From Blastocatellia bacterium (GTDB taxonomy: Bacteria; Acidobacteriota; Blastocatellia; UBA7656), in contig DATENM010000145.1 in NCBI GenBank assembly GCA_035275065.1, positions 1-64,000 on the forward strand: a stretch of 64,000 nucleotides of DNA, in the 5' to 3' direction. Positions within the stretch are counted from its first letter, which is position 1, and each line of letters starts with the position of its first letter. The notes under the pieces were generated by a model. The model worked only from the letters and a program-made list of their open reading frames with translations. It made no database searches and was not told the DNA's origin. Of this stretch, positions 16,180 through 27,094 are shown in pieces. A program made the position numbers and the translations under genes.

Positions 16180-17190
16180 ATGACCAACACCGAAACCCAA
16201 TTCATGATTGGATTCCAGAAGCCCAAGCGCCTCGCCTCTGAATCGGAGACGGCGACCAGCCGCTACGGCAAATTCTACGCGCAGCCGTTCGAACGCGGGT
16301 TCGGGACGACTATCGGCAACTGTCTGCGCCGTTCGCTGCTCTCGTCGGTCGAAGGCGCGGCCATCACGGCGATCAAGATCGAAGGCGTGCTGCACGAGTT
16401 CTCTTCGATCCCCGGCGTCGTCGAAGACGCCACCGACATCATCCTCAACCTCAAACGCATCCCGTTCAAGCTGCACGGGCTGGGGCCGAAGACCTTGCGC
16501 GTCGAGCGCACCGTGCCGGGCGAGATGCTTTCGGGCGAGATTGAAACCGACAGCGAAGTCGAAATTCTCGATCCCAACGTCCACATCGCGACGGTTTCCG
16601 AAGGCGGAAGCTTGGCCATTGAGATGCGCTTGAAGCGGGGCCGTGGTTATGTCAGCGCCGAGCGCAATTACGACGAGGACCTGGCCGTCGGCTATATCCC
16701 CATTGATTCGGTGCATTCGCCGGTCAAGAAAGTCAACTACACGGTCGATTCGGCGCGCCTCGGGCAGGACACCGATTACGACAAGCTGACGATTGAAGTC
16801 TGGACGAACGGCTCGGTGCAGCCGGCCAACGCCATCGGCCTGGCCGCCAAGTTGATCAAAGATCACATGCAGATCTTCATCAACTTCGAGGAAGAGCCCG
16901 ACCATGCCGACGGCGATGCCGAAGGCGGCGAGCGCGGCGCTTTCAACGAAAATCTCGACCGCTCGGTGGACGAGTTGGAACTGAGCGTGCGCTCGTACAA
17001 CTGCCTGAAGAACGCCGACATTCGCACCATCCGCGAGCTGGTGCAGAAGAGCGAAGCCGAGATGTTGAAGACCAAGAATTTCGGGCGCAAGTCGCTGAAC
17101 GAGATCAAGGAGATTTTGCAGTCCATGGGGTTGCATCTCGGCATGCGCTTTGACGATCACGGGCGGCTGATTGACGAGGCCACCGCCTAA
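16180..17190 (+). CDS. rpoA: RNA polymerase subunit alpha
   Basis: Alpha dimerises to nucleate RNA polymerase. The N-terminal domain includes PFERGFGTTIGNCLRRSLLSS (dimerisation region). The flexible linker lies near residues 240-260. The C-terminal domain includes LKNADIRTIRELVQKSEAEMLKTKNFGRKSLNEIKE, which binds UP elements and activators such as the CRP-like proteins in this window. The 336-residue length is normal. GGGGAAGC precedes the ATG. Confidence 0.97.
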   Translation: MTNTETQFMIGFQKPKRLASESETATSRYGKFYAQPFERGFGTTIGNCLRRSLLSSVEGAAITAIKIEGVLHEFSSIPGVVEDATDIILNLKRIPFKLHGLGPKTLRVERTVPGEMLSGEIETDSEVEILDPNVHIATVSEGGSLAIEMRLKRGRGYVSAERNYDEDLAVGYIPIDSVHSPVKKVNYTVDSARLGQDTDYDKLTIEVWTNGSVQPANAIGLAAKLIKDHMQIFINFEEEPDHADGDAEGGERGAFNENLDRSVDELELSVRSYNCLKNADIRTIRELVQKSEAEMLKTKNFGRKSLNEIKEILQSMGLHLGMRFDDHGRLIDEATA

Positions 17191-17196
17191 AGGGAA

Positions 17197-17282
17197 ACGA
17201 TGAACGATGAATGATGAACGCTGAATGGCTCGACTGTATTCACCGTTCCTGGTTCATCATTCATCATTCATCATTCATGATT
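17197..17282. repeat. Heptamer-array palindrome 16 (rpoA-rplQ)
   Basis: The left arm is CGATGAA/TGATGAA units (17197-17228). The right arm is three exact TCATCAT units plus flank (17250-17282). It belongs to the same family as loci 1 and 19. Confidence 0.9.
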
Positions 17283-17301
17283 TTCTTTCCTGGGGTTTGT
17301 T

Positions 17302-17835
17302 ATGCGACATAAAGTGGCTCATAGAAAACTGGGGCGCAAGACCGAGCATCGGTTATCGATGCTGCGCAACCTCTGCACTTCGCTGATGGTTGAAGAGCGC
17401 CTGATCACGACGCTGCCGAAGGCCAAAGAGTTGCGCCCGTACGCCGAGCGCGTCATCACGCTGGGCAAGCGCGCGCTTACAGCCGAAGGGCCGGAGCAGG
17501 CGCTGCACTTGCGGCGTCAGGCGGCGGCCTACTTTCACAGCGGCAACGCCAACCGCACGCCGGACGGCGGCTACAAGCGCCCGCGCGCGCCGCGTACGGC
17601 CGGCGTCGCCGCCGTTGACAAGCTGTTTGATGAAATCGCCGCGCGCTACACCGAGCGCCCCGGCGGTTATACGCGCATCCTCAAGCTCGGCACCCGCCGC
17701 GGCGATGGCGCTGAAATGGCCTTGATCGAATTGATTGGCAGCGAAGTCGCGCCCGTCAAGGAAGAGGCCAAGCCCGAGGCCAAGAAGAAGCGCGGCCTGC
17801 TCGGTCGGTTCAAAAAGGATCAAGCGAAGGCCTAA
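17302..17835 (+). CDS. rplQ: 50S ribosomal protein L17 with basic C-terminal tail
   Basis: L17 is a 50S exit-tunnel-side protein. The core MRHKVAHRKLGRKTEHRLSMLRNL and GGYTRILKLGTRRGDGAEMALIEL is canonical. At 177 residues it exceeds the typical 115-130. Part of the excess is a Lys/Glu/Ala-rich tail ending in RGLLGRFKKDQAKA. The tail is low-complexity and charged, like the tail on L4. It is the last gene of the alpha operon, before a probable terminator. Confidence 0.95.
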   Translation: MRHKVAHRKLGRKTEHRLSMLRNLCTSLMVEERLITTLPKAKELRPYAERVITLGKRALTAEGPEQALHLRRQAAAYFHSGNANRTPDGGYKRPRAPRTAGVAAVDKLFDEIAARYTERPGGYTRILKLGTRRGDGAEMALIELIGSEVAPVKEEAKPEAKKKRGLLGRFKKDQAKA

Positions 17836-17895
17836 GCTCGGCCAACGCGCGCGGCACCAGCAGGCGGGCGGTTGGTTGAGCCTTCGTTGTATGAT

Positions 17896-17928
17896 TGAAA
17901 GCCTCAGCCGCACGCGGTTGGGGCTTTC
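17896..17928 (+). terminator. Probable terminator after rplQ
   Basis: GAAAGCCTCAGCCGC pairs imperfectly with GCGGTTGGGGCTTTC around an ACGC loop. This gives a stem of about 13 bp, 60 nt beyond the rplQ stop. There is only a weak T-rich stretch, so it may need help from Rho. Confidence 0.5.
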
Positions 17929-17947
17929 GCTTATTGAGCCGGCGTGT

Positions 17948-18021
17948 TAGTTTCTGGTTTCTAGTTCCTGGTTCCTGGTTGATCGGACAACGCGATCTAC
18001 AATAACCAGAAATCAGAAACC
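17948..18021. repeat. Heptamer-array palindrome 17 (rplQ-accB)
   Basis: The left arm is GTTTCTG/GTTCCTG units (17948-17980). The right arm has the complementary CCAGAAATCAGAAAC pattern (about 18003-18018). The arms are of unequal length. Confidence 0.75.
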
Positions 18022-18041
18022 CGCATCTTTGAGGGCAAACG

Positions 18042-18535
18042 ATGGATTTGAAAGAGGTCAAAAAGCTAATCGAGCTGGTGAGCGAAAAGGGCTTCGCCGA
18101 GTTCGAGATCGAGCACGACGGCTTTCGGCTGCACATCAGCCGCTTCAAAGAGCCGGCGGTAATTCAGGCGGCGCCGACGCCGGTCATCCTCTCGGCGCCG
18201 ATGCCGGTCGTAACGGAAACCGTCGCGCCTGCCGCCGCCCAACCTTCCCCCCCGGCGCCTCCGCCGGCCCGGCCCGAGCCGCCGAAGACTGAGTCCGCGC
18301 AGCACCTCATTAGATCGCCTATCGTCGGCACGTTTTATCGCGCGGCCTCGCCGCAAGCCAAGCCGTTTGTCAATGTCGGCGACCGCGTCGAAGCCGATCA
18401 GGTCGTTTGCATCATCGAAGCGATGAAGCTGATGAACGAGATTCAGGCTGAAATCAGCGGCGTGATCGCCGAAATCTACGTCCAGAACGGCCAGCCCGTC
18501 GAATACGGCCAGCCGCTGTTTGGGATAACGACCTA

Positions 18536-18536
<1 letters not shown>
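18042..18536 (+). CDS. accB: Acetyl-CoA carboxylase biotin carboxyl carrier protein
   Basis: It carries biotin for malonyl-CoA synthesis, the first step of fatty acid synthesis. The 164-residue product has an N-terminal helix region, a Pro/Ala-rich mobile linker (about residues 40-82) and a biotinyl domain with EAMKLMNEI. The biotinylated lysine is K129. The thumb-like insertion region ASPQAKPF is present. It pairs with accC downstream; the other subunits (accA, accD) are not in this window. Confidence 0.97.
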
Positions 18537-20019
<1,483 letters not shown>

Positions 20020-20045
20020 CCGGCGGCCCCGCCGGATGTTGAGCG

Positions 20046-20660
20046 ATGACCTTCACGCTGCCTAAACTTTATCCCATCACAGACACGCGACTGAGCGGCC
20101 TGACGCACGCCGAACAAGTTGAGCGCCTGGCGGCTGGCGGCGCGACCATTGTGCAGTTGCGCGAGAAGCTCGCTTCGCCCCGTGAGTTCTACGACGCCGC
20201 GCGCGAGGCGATGCGAGTCGCCCGCGCCCTCGGCGTCCGCCTCATCATCAATGACCGCGTAGACATCGCGCTCGCCGTTGACGCCGACGGTGTACATCTC
20301 GGCCAGGACGACCTGCCGCCCCGGCGGGCGCGGGCCCTGATGGGCGCCAGCCGCATCGTCGGCTATTCGACGCACAACGTCGAACAGGCTCTGGAAGCCG
20401 ATTCTACGCCGGTGGATTACCTGGCCATCGGCCCCGTCTTTCAGACGACGACAAAAGAGAAGGCCGACCCGGTAGTTGGCTTTGAGTTGATTGGGGGATT
20501 AAAATCTCGCCTGACGAAGCCACTGGTCGCCATCGGCGGCATCACGCTTGAGACTGCGCCCGCCGTCATCGCCGCAGGTGCCGACAGCGTCGCCGTCATT
20601 TCGGACCTCTACGCCGGCAACATCACCGACCGCACGCGCGAGTATCTTCGTCGCCTTTGA
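20046..20660 (+). CDS. thiE: Thiamine-phosphate synthase
   Basis: It joins HMP-pyrophosphate and the thiazole phosphate to give thiamine phosphate. The 204-residue TIM-barrel protein shows LYPITDTR near the start, VQLREK, LIINDRVDIALAVDADGVHLGQDD, YSTHN, YLAIGPVFQTTTK and VAIGGIT. These cover the phosphate- and magnesium-binding positions of the family. No other thi genes are adjacent. It lies 26 bp after accC and may be read through from it. Confidence 0.95.
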   Translation: MTFTLPKLYPITDTRLSGLTHAEQVERLAAGGATIVQLREKLASPREFYDAAREAMRVARALGVRLIINDRVDIALAVDADGVHLGQDDLPPRRARALMGASRIVGYSTHNVEQALEADSTPVDYLAIGPVFQTTTKEKADPVVGFELIGGLKSRLTKPLVAIGGITLETAPAVIAAGADSVAVISDLYAGNITDRTREYLRRL

Positions 20661-20843
20661 TCCTTATGAGTGGCGGCGCCGGACCGTGCGGCCCGCTTTG
20701 CCCGCGAATCTAACTCCGCTACGCCATTCGTACGTATGTTATGATTCTACCCAGAAACGAACTCCCCTGATTGAGACGACGAATCCGGTTTACCGCCATG
20801 AAGCCAGGAGCGCCTCAGGACGGATGACATAAGGAGCTTTGCA

Positions 20844-21356
20844 ATGGTTAAACGAAACGCGATCCCTTTACATGCGCTGCCGGCGCTGGTCTTCACCGCG
20901 CTCTGTCTGCTCTCGACAATCATCACGGCCACGCCGCAGCCGGTGGCTACGCAAACCGGGCCGCAAGCCGTGCCGGGAGCGCCGCTGAAAGGCGTTGACG
21001 TGAAGCTCGGAAGAAATCCCGGCGGTTCGCCTGCCGCGCGGACGACGGATCAAAATGGCAAGTTCGATTTCGGCGTCTTGCCGAAAGGCTCCTACTACCT
21101 GATCGTGTCGCTGCCCGACAAAAACAGGAGTGCCGCGGCGAGTCCGACTGTGAAGACTTGCTGGGTCACGATCAACGGCGCGGTCGGCGGGGCGATTCAG
21201 AAGGGCTGGGACTTTGAAAAGAATCGCGCCTTCGACGCGGCGACGATGGGCACGGCGAAGGCCGCCACTCAAGAGAAGATCATCATTGAGTCTGACGGCG
21301 CACACCCGTTGAACGGCACCATCGTCAAATCGAAATCGAATATCTCGAACAACTAA
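20844..21356 (+). CDS. Secreted protein with carboxypeptidase-regulatory-like fold
   Basis: The 170-residue product has a signal peptide (hydrophobic stretch about residues 12-30, ATPQP after it). It then has a beta-sandwich-like segment PLKGVDVKLGRN...ARTTDQNGKFDFGVLPKGSYYLIVSL, the pattern of carboxypeptidase-regulatory/SpaA-type domains. The rest is not recognised. Its stop overlaps the stop of the convergent gene at 21353 by a few bases. An extracytoplasmic, possibly adhesive or structural role is inference. Confidence 0.7.
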   Translation: MVKRNAIPLHALPALVFTALCLLSTIITATPQPVATQTGPQAVPGAPLKGVDVKLGRNPGGSPAARTTDQNGKFDFGVLPKGSYYLIVSLPDKNRSAAASPTVKTCWVTINGAVGGAIQKGWDFEKNRAFDAATMGTAKAATQEKIIIESDGAHPLNGTIVKSKSNISNN

Positions 21357-22525
21357 TTGGCGCAAACTTGATTACAGAAGAAAGCAGTGCTGATGCTGCC
21401 ACAGGGGCCGGGTGGGTTGCTCACGACGATATTGCCGGGCAAGTTGCCGCAGAACCTCTTCACCAGGCGAATGATTCGGTAGTGGTTGGTTGTCCCAGGC
21501 TCAAGCTCGACGAACTTAACTTTCTTGGGCGACACGCCACCGACCGTGACCGTCGCGCCCTCTTTGATGTTCGAGCCAAAGACCTCTAAGACGAATGACC
21601 CCGTCGGGTTGCGCAGGAGATGGCAACCATTGACGAGCGGTATATCCAGTACCGGGTCGGCGATCACTTGATTCAGCGATATGACGTAATCGGCCGTCCC
21701 CAGCGAACAGTTGCCGATGGCGATGAAGAAGGTGCCGCCCGACGGCACGCTAATAAATTGAGAATTCCTCGGAGCGGTCGTCGTCATGTCGGCGATGATC
21801 CGCCCATCTTCCACGGCCACTCGCTGATCGCGCCGGATATAGATGTTGATGCTTTGATTGCTCTGCGCGCCGAAGCCGACCAGGACGACGACGCCGCAAG
21901 GGCCGGCTGGGGGCGTGGTGACTTTATATTGCGTACGGCCCAGCGAGCAGGAGCCGGGCGTCGCGGCAGGGATTTCGCCGAATGTGGTGACGGCTGGAAA
22001 CTGAATTAAGGGTAGCTCTACGGTGTCAGCGTCGGGCGGCACGAGCAGCGACGCGCGAATGGTATAGGTTGCCATCTCCGGACTGCAATTGCCCACGGCG
22101 ATGAAGTAAGTGCCCGCCTCGAACAGGTGTGGTCCCGTCACGGGAAAGGTAAGCGGCGCGCCTCCTCTGGCGGAGAAATCGGCGACGATTCTGCCATCGT
22201 CTGTGATCGCCCTCTGACCAAAGCGTGCGAAAATACTCAGGTCGAGTCTGGAAGGCGTGCTGATCTCTATTTTGATCTGCGTCGCGCCGCCGGGGTACTG
22301 AATCGCGTACTCCGTCTGCCCCAGCCCACAGGCGTCTGGGCTACGCGGCGGAATCGTGCCAGTCAGCAGCGTGTCGAAGGGCAGGGGGACGATGTCTTCA
22401 GGAGCCGCCGCGCTGGCCGCCATAGCCGAGCTTGCGAATGGCAACGCCGGGCGCATTTCGAGGGCAGCATATGAGCAGGCGAAGATGAACGAGAGCAGGG
22501 TGACACAGCAGATGAGCCGTCGCAT
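21353..22525 (-). CDS. Secreted protein with two pre-peptidase-like repeats and an IPT-like domain
   Basis: The 390-residue product has a signal peptide (MRRLICCVTLLSFIFACSYA). Two homologous units of about 115 residues each start C-LG-TQY and contain LDLSIFARFGQRAITDDGRI or INIYIRRDQRVAVEDGRI and FFIAIGNCS or YFIAVGNCS. This resembles bacterial pre-peptidase C-terminal beta domains. The C-terminal part (GSFVLEVFGSNIKEGATVTVGG) resembles an IPT/TIG fold. The ATG at 22525 has a GGAGG ribosome-binding site; the frame is open further upstream, but without a signal sequence. It converges on the preceding gene. Confidence 0.75.
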   Translation of the reverse strand: MRRLICCVTLLSFIFACSYAALEMRPALPFASSAMAASAAAPEDIVPLPFDTLLTGTIPPRSPDACGLGQTEYAIQYPGGATQIKIEISTPSRLDLSIFARFGQRAITDDGRIVADFSARGGAPLTFPVTGPHLFEAGTYFIAVGNCSPEMATYTIRASLLVPPDADTVELPLIQFPAVTTFGEIPAATPGSCSLGRTQYKVTTPPAGPCGVVVLVGFGAQSNQSINIYIRRDQRVAVEDGRIIADMTTTAPRNSQFISVPSGGTFFIAIGNCSLGTADYVISLNQVIADPVLDIPLVNGCHLLRNPTGSFVLEVFGSNIKEGATVTVGGVSPKKVKFVELEPGTTNHYRIIRLVKRFCGNLPGNIVVSNPPGPCGSISTAFFCNQVCAN

Positions 22526-22695
22526 AACTTCCTCCGAGTTGGGACGGTGCGGGTACGGGCAGCTGTGGGTAAGTCTAAACCCATGTTTTCGGAAGGTCAA
22601 CGCATCGGGCGTTGCCTGAAAAGCCGAGAGCCACGGGACGCTGTGATGGCGTTCCATGGCTCTCGCGTTAAGTATTATAGTGGTGGACTCGACCT

Positions 22696-24471
22696 TCAAT
22701 CAGCGATGCGAATGTGCAGCTCGCGCAGTTGGTCTTCGGAGACCGTGCCGGGCGCGTCGTTCATCAAGTCCACGGCGCTCGCCGTCTTCGGGAAGGCCAT
22801 GACATCACGGATCGATTTCTCGCGCGCCAGCAGCATCACCAGGCGGTCGAAGCCGAAAGCGATGCCGCCATGCGGCGGCGTGCCGTATTCGAGCGCGTCG
22901 AGCAGGAAGCCGAACTTCTGCCGCGTTTCTTCTTCGGTCAGGCCCAGCACCTTGAAAATGCTGCGCTGCAAATCTCGCGAGTGGATACGGATTGAACCGC
23001 TGCCCAGCTCGGTGCCATTCAACACCAGGTCATACGCCTTCGCACGCACACGGCCCGGATCGCTTTCGAGCATCGGCAAGTCTTCGTCGTGCGGGCTCGT
23101 AAACGGATGATGCATGGCGTACCAGCGGCCCTCGTCCTCGTGGTACTCGAACATCGGGAAGTCAACCACCCAGAGGAAATTGAACCGGCTCTGATCGATC
23201 AGGTTCTCGCGCTCGGCGACTTCGAGCCGCAAGGCGCTAAGCGCCGCGGCAACCGCAGACGCTTTGCCGCCGACAATGAGCATACCGTCGCCCGCCGCGC
23301 AACCGGCTGTGGAAGCCAGTTCTGCGACCTTCTCTTCGCCCAGCGCTTTCGTAAGCGACGAGGTCACTTCGCCGGTGTCCGCGATCTTGATGGTCGCCAT
23401 GCCGCCGGCGCCGTAACGCTTGGCGATTTCGGCAAGCTCGTCGAGCTGTTTGCGCGAATACTTCGCGCCGCCTTTGACGGTGATGGCTTTGACCTGGCCG
23501 CCGGATTCGAGCGCCGCCTTGTAAGGCGCGAACTCTGTGCCCGCCAGCGCTGTGCCCAAATCCTGCAACTCCATCGCGAAGCGCGTGTCCGGCTTGTCGG
23601 TGCCAAAGCGGCGCATGGCGTCGGTGTAGCTCATGCGCGGGAAGGGGATTTCTACCTTCACCTCAATCAGCTTCGCCATCTCGACGAACATCGGTTCGAG
23701 CGTCTTGAAGAGGTCGTCGGGGCGAATGAAGCTCATCTCGATATCGATCTGCGAGAACTCCGGCTGGCGGTCGGCGCGCGCGTCTTCGTCACGGAAGCAG
23801 CGGGCGATCTGAAAATATTTGTCGTAGCCGGCGACCATCAGCAGTTGCTTGAAGATCTGCGGCGACTGCGGCAGCGCGTAGAAGCGGCCCTTCCATAGAC
23901 GGCTCGGCACGATGTAATCGCGCGCGCCCTCGGGCGTCGTCTTGATCAGCATCGGCGTTTCGATCTCGTAGAAGCCATGCTCGTCCATATACTTGCGGAC
24001 GGCGATGGTGGCGCGGTGGCGCAGGCGGATGTTGTATTGCATCTTCTCGCGGCGCAGGTCGAGGTAGCGATACTTCAGGCGTATCTCTTCGTTCTCGCGG
24101 CTCGAATCCATCGAGAAGGGCGGCGTCTTGGCTTCGTTAAGGAGGTACAGCTCGCGCGCCTTGACTTCGATGCGTCCGGTCTTAATCTTCGCGTTGGTCT
24201 GATCCTTGTCGCGCATGACGACCTTGCCGACGACGGCGATGACGAATTCGCTGCGCAGCTCCTTGGCGCGCTGGTGCGCTTCCGGGTTCTTTTCCTCGTC
24301 AAAGACGACCTGCACGACGCCAAGGCGGTCGCGCAGGTCAATGAACGTCAGCTTGCCGAAATCGCGCCGGTTGTGCACCCAGCCCATCAGGCAGACCATT
24401 TCTCCGGCGTGCTCCGGGCGAAGCTCGCCGCAATACTTCGTGCGTTTCAATGTCCCTAAAGTGTCAAGCAT
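22696..24471 (-). CDS. aspS: Aspartyl-tRNA synthetase
   Basis: It charges tRNA with aspartate. The 591-residue product has the N-terminal OB fold (GWVHNRRDFGKLTFIDLRDR), class II motif 2 region (CFRDEDARADRQPEFSQIDIEMSF), the GAD insertion typical of bacterial enzymes (about residues 290-410) and motif 3 (GIAFGFDRLVMLL). Whether it is discriminating or also charges tRNA-Asn cannot be told here. The ATG at 24471 is preferred over the TTG at 24480. Confidence 0.97.
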   Translation of the reverse strand: MLDTLGTLKRTKYCGELRPEHAGEMVCLMGWVHNRRDFGKLTFIDLRDRLGVVQVVFDEEKNPEAHQRAKELRSEFVIAVVGKVVMRDKDQTNAKIKTGRIEVKARELYLLNEAKTPPFSMDSSRENEEIRLKYRYLDLRREKMQYNIRLRHRATIAVRKYMDEHGFYEIETPMLIKTTPEGARDYIVPSRLWKGRFYALPQSPQIFKQLLMVAGYDKYFQIARCFRDEDARADRQPEFSQIDIEMSFIRPDDLFKTLEPMFVEMAKLIEVKVEIPFPRMSYTDAMRRFGTDKPDTRFAMELQDLGTALAGTEFAPYKAALESGGQVKAITVKGGAKYSRKQLDELAEIAKRYGAGGMATIKIADTGEVTSSLTKALGEEKVAELASTAGCAAGDGMLIVGGKASAVAAALSALRLEVAERENLIDQSRFNFLWVVDFPMFEYHEDEGRWYAMHHPFTSPHDEDLPMLESDPGRVRAKAYDLVLNGTELGSGSIRIHSRDLQRSIFKVLGLTEEETRQKFGFLLDALEYGTPPHGGIAFGFDRLVMLLAREKSIRDVMAFPKTASAVDLMNDAPGTVSEDQLRELHIRIAD

Positions 24472-24567
24472 AATTCCCAATGACGACTGCCGAAGGCTGA
24501 CCGCCGACCGCCGCCGGATAGTAGTTATAGTGCGAACGGATACCGCGCCTGCCGCGCCGTCTGTGAA

Positions 24568-25086
24568 TCAACCGCCGAACTCTGCCTGATAAGTCGCCTT
24601 GTACTCGACGTAGCTCTGCCAGTGGCGATTGATTAGCGCGACCTCTTCGTCGGTGACTGCGCGCCGCACTTTGGCCGGTGATCCCATGACCATCGAGCGC
24701 GGCGGGATCACCGTCCCCGGCGTCACCAGCGACCCGGCGGCGATAAACGATTCTTCGCCGACCGTGACGTTGTCGAGGACGATTGCGCCGATGCCGACCA
24801 GCACGCGATCCTTGATCGTGCAGCCGTGCAGCACCGCCGCGTGCCCGACCGTGACACCGTCGCCGATGATCGTAGCGAACCGCCCGCTGGTCACGTGAAT
24901 GATTGTGCCGTCTTGAATGTTGCTGTGGCTGCCGACGCGGATGTGATACACATCGCCGCGCAGCACACAGTTGAACCAGACGCTCGACTGCTCGCCGACG
25001 TGGACGTCACCGATGATCTGGGCGCTCGCTTCGATGAATGCCGTCTGCGCAATATGCGGCGTGATGCCTTTGTAGGTACGAATCAT
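24568..25086 (-). CDS. Gamma-carbonic-anhydrase-like left-handed beta-helix protein
   Basis: The 172-residue product has repeated hexapeptides (GDVHVGEQSSVWFNCVLRGD, IRVGSHSNIQDGTIIHV, TVGHAAVLHGCTI). The three metal-ligand histidines of gamma-class enzymes appear as IHV, VGH and LHG. This matches the YrdA/PaaY branch, whose members are sometimes carbonic anhydrases and often of unknown substrate. The ATG at 25086 gives the conserved start MIRTYKG; a longer frame upstream is not family-like. It is a separate gene 97 bp upstream of aspS. Confidence 0.88.
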   Translation of the reverse strand: MIRTYKGITPHIAQTAFIEASAQIIGDVHVGEQSSVWFNCVLRGDVYHIRVGSHSNIQDGTIIHVTSGRFATIIGDGVTVGHAAVLHGCTIKDRVLVGIGAIVLDNVTVGEESFIAAGSLVTPGTVIPPRSMVMGSPAKVRRAVTDEEVALINRHWQSYVEYKATYQAEFGG

Positions 25087-25237
25087 AAGCGGTGCCCGTC
25101 GGTCACTTGCTTCGCCTTTTCTACGCGCGTCTCGCACAGGCGGAAAACGCGCCGGGTACTTAAAACACTCACGTTAGCACATCGCCGGAAAGCGTCGCAA
25201 GTTGACACTCAAAAGCCGCTCGACTAGCATCAGCCTG

Positions 25238-25834
25238 ATGAAGCGGGGAATCTATTTGCTGGCGGCGATCACGATTGGCCTGACATTGCTCTTGTTTGTC
25301 GGCTGCGGCGGCGGCAAGCCGTTCAACGTTAAGAGTGAGGTGACGTTGCCACCCCTTGCCGATGCGCCGACAGCCCACACCGCCAGCGTTCGCATGCAGG
25401 CTGCCGCCGTGCGAGACGAAGATTTTCTGTTGGCGACTTTCGACGCCAACCTGGTGCTGGCGGGCGTGCTGCCGGTAAACGTGACGGTGGTCAACCAGAC
25501 AGCCCAACCGCTCGACCTGCACAAGGCGCGCTTCGAGCTGCGCACCTCTGACGGCCATGCGTACAAGGCCGCCGATGCCAAACGCGCCTTCGGGCGGTTG
25601 ATTAAATACTATGGCATCTCGACCTATAATAAATCGGGCTATAAGAAATCGCGGGAAGATTTTGCGGCCTACTTGCTCGACACCAGTGCGCCGCTGGCTA
25701 TGGGCGAATCGCGGCGGGGAATGCTATTCTTTATCGTGCCTGACAGCGTGATTCGCACGACAGGTCTCAAGCTGATTGGCGCTCGCCTCGGGGTCACAGA
25801 GAGCGGCAGCGCCCTCGAACTACAACTCAATTGA
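25238..25834 (+). CDS. Putative lipoprotein
   Basis: The 198-residue product has a lipoprotein signal: MKRGIYLLAAITIGLTLLLF then VGCGGG, with C22 as the likely lipidated cysteine. The mature part has a beta-rich region with VTVVNQTAQPLDLHKARFELRTSDGHAYKA and RRGMLFFIVPDS, reminiscent of DUF4352-like telokin folds. The function is unknown. The frame starts earlier with a TTG at 25202, but the ATG at 25238 gives the lipobox at the right distance. Confidence 0.7.
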   Translation: MKRGIYLLAAITIGLTLLLFVGCGGGKPFNVKSEVTLPPLADAPTAHTASVRMQAAAVRDEDFLLATFDANLVLAGVLPVNVTVVNQTAQPLDLHKARFELRTSDGHAYKAADAKRAFGRLIKYYGISTYNKSGYKKSREDFAAYLLDTSAPLAMGESRRGMLFFIVPDSVIRTTGLKLIGARLGVTESGSALELQLN

Positions 25835-25882
25835 CGCGGCCCGTTGGGCAAATGAGGCCGTGTCCTGATCGAAGGATTTATA

Positions 25883-26896
25883 ATGAAGACGAGTTTTCGC
25901 CATTGCCTGTTTGCCATGATTGCGGCCACCTTGCTGGCTGTCTCTGCTTTTGCTCAGGAGACTTTTCACAACCCGGCCTTCGAGACCGATGACGAATTCG
26001 GCAAAGCCTTCGCTCAGGGCCGCGTCCTGCTGCGCCAGGGCAAGCTCGATGACGCGGTCAAAGAGCTGACGCGCGCCGCCAAGCTCAAGAACGATCAGTG
26101 CGTCGAATGCTTCACGCTTATTGGTCAGAGCAATATGCAGATGAACAAATACAAAGAGGCCGCCGCCGCCTATCGCCAGGGCGCCGAGCTGGCTTCGCCG
26201 AGCAAGGCCGAGTTGTACAATCTGGCGGGCGTTGCCTTCTATTTCGCGGACGATAAGTCGTTGTTTGCCGAAGCCGCCGCCATGTTCAAGCGCTCGATTG
26301 AAGTCAGTGAAGGCAAGATTCTCCAAGCCTATTACAATCTCGGTTACGCGCTGCTCAAGGCCGGCAAGACCGAAGAAGGCGTCGCGGCCTTGAAGACCTA
26401 CCTCGAAAAAAGCCCGCAGGCGGTCGAAGCCGAAGCCGTGCGGGCGATCATTGCCAACCCGAAGCTCGTCAGCGCGCGCTTCGCCATGCCATTCAAAGTG
26501 ACCTCGGCTACGGGCGAGTTGTTGTCGCTCGACAAGCTCAAAGGCAAGATCGTGCTGCTCGATTTCTGGGCGAGCTGGTGCGGCCCGTGTCGCGCCGAGA
26601 TGCCCGCGGTCAAGCGCGTCTGGGAGAAGTATCAGAAAGAGAACTTCGTCATCATCGGCGTCAATCTGGACGACAACCGCAAAGCCTTTGACCAGTATGT
26701 CAAAGAAGAGCGCGTCACCTGGCCGCAATTCTACGACGGCAAGGGCTGGAATAACCGCATCGCCCAGCTCTACAACGTGCATGCAATCCCGGCCACTTTT
26801 TTGATCGATCAGCAGGGAATCATCCGCGCTTCGGGGCTGCGCGGCAGCCGGCTCTATGACAAGATTGGCGAGCTGTTGAAGGAAAAGGCGAAGTAG
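25883..26896 (+). CDS. Exported TPR protein with thioredoxin (TlpA-like) domain
   Basis: The 337-residue product has a signal peptide (cleavage after SAFA, about residue 24). Several tetratricopeptide repeats (about 30-185) follow, then a TlpA/ResA-type thioredoxin domain with WASWCGPC (C233, C236), IIGVNLDDN and HAIPATFLIDQQG. It is probably a periplasmic thiol oxidoreductase with a protein-binding platform. It lies 48 bp after the lipoprotein gene and ends at a strong hairpin. Confidence 0.88.
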   Translation: MKTSFRHCLFAMIAATLLAVSAFAQETFHNPAFETDDEFGKAFAQGRVLLRQGKLDDAVKELTRAAKLKNDQCVECFTLIGQSNMQMNKYKEAAAAYRQGAELASPSKAELYNLAGVAFYFADDKSLFAEAAAMFKRSIEVSEGKILQAYYNLGYALLKAGKTEEGVAALKTYLEKSPQAVEAEAVRAIIANPKLVSARFAMPFKVTSATGELLSLDKLKGKIVLLDFWASWCGPCRAEMPAVKRVWEKYQKENFVIIGVNLDDNRKAFDQYVKEERVTWPQFYDGKGWNNRIAQLYNVHAIPATFLIDQQGIIRASGLRGSRLYDKIGELLKEKAK

Positions 26897-26928
26897 GTTT
26901 TCTGCTCCCGGCGCATCAATGAAAGGGC

Positions 26929-26966
26929 GGCCTGAGGCCCTGACGCTTCAGGCCGCCCTTTCATTC
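26929..26966 (+). terminator. Terminator-like hairpin after the TPR-thioredoxin gene
   Basis: AATGAAAGGGCGGCCTGA pairs with TCAGGCCGCCCTTTCATT around a short loop, giving an 18-bp stem. There is no T-tract beyond the symmetrical TTTCATT. It lies about 30 bp after the stop codon. Confidence 0.7.
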
Positions 26967-27065
26967 TACGCGACAGCGCCGGCGCATGTTGATCTGCGCC
27001 CGGCTTAATGCGCTCCGACGGCGAAACCATAGCCGCACGGGGGGTGAGGCGTCATCAAGAAGTTA

Positions 27066-27094
27066 TTGACAGCCCTGCCGCTTTGTAATATTGT
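27066..27094 (+). promoter_or_regulatory. Predicted sigma-70 promoter
   Basis: TTGACA (27066-27071), a 17-bp spacer and TATTGT (27089-27094) lie about 60 bp upstream of the start of the 411-residue membrane protein. The 26897-27160 gap otherwise holds only the terminator hairpin and unremarkable sequence. Confidence 0.55.
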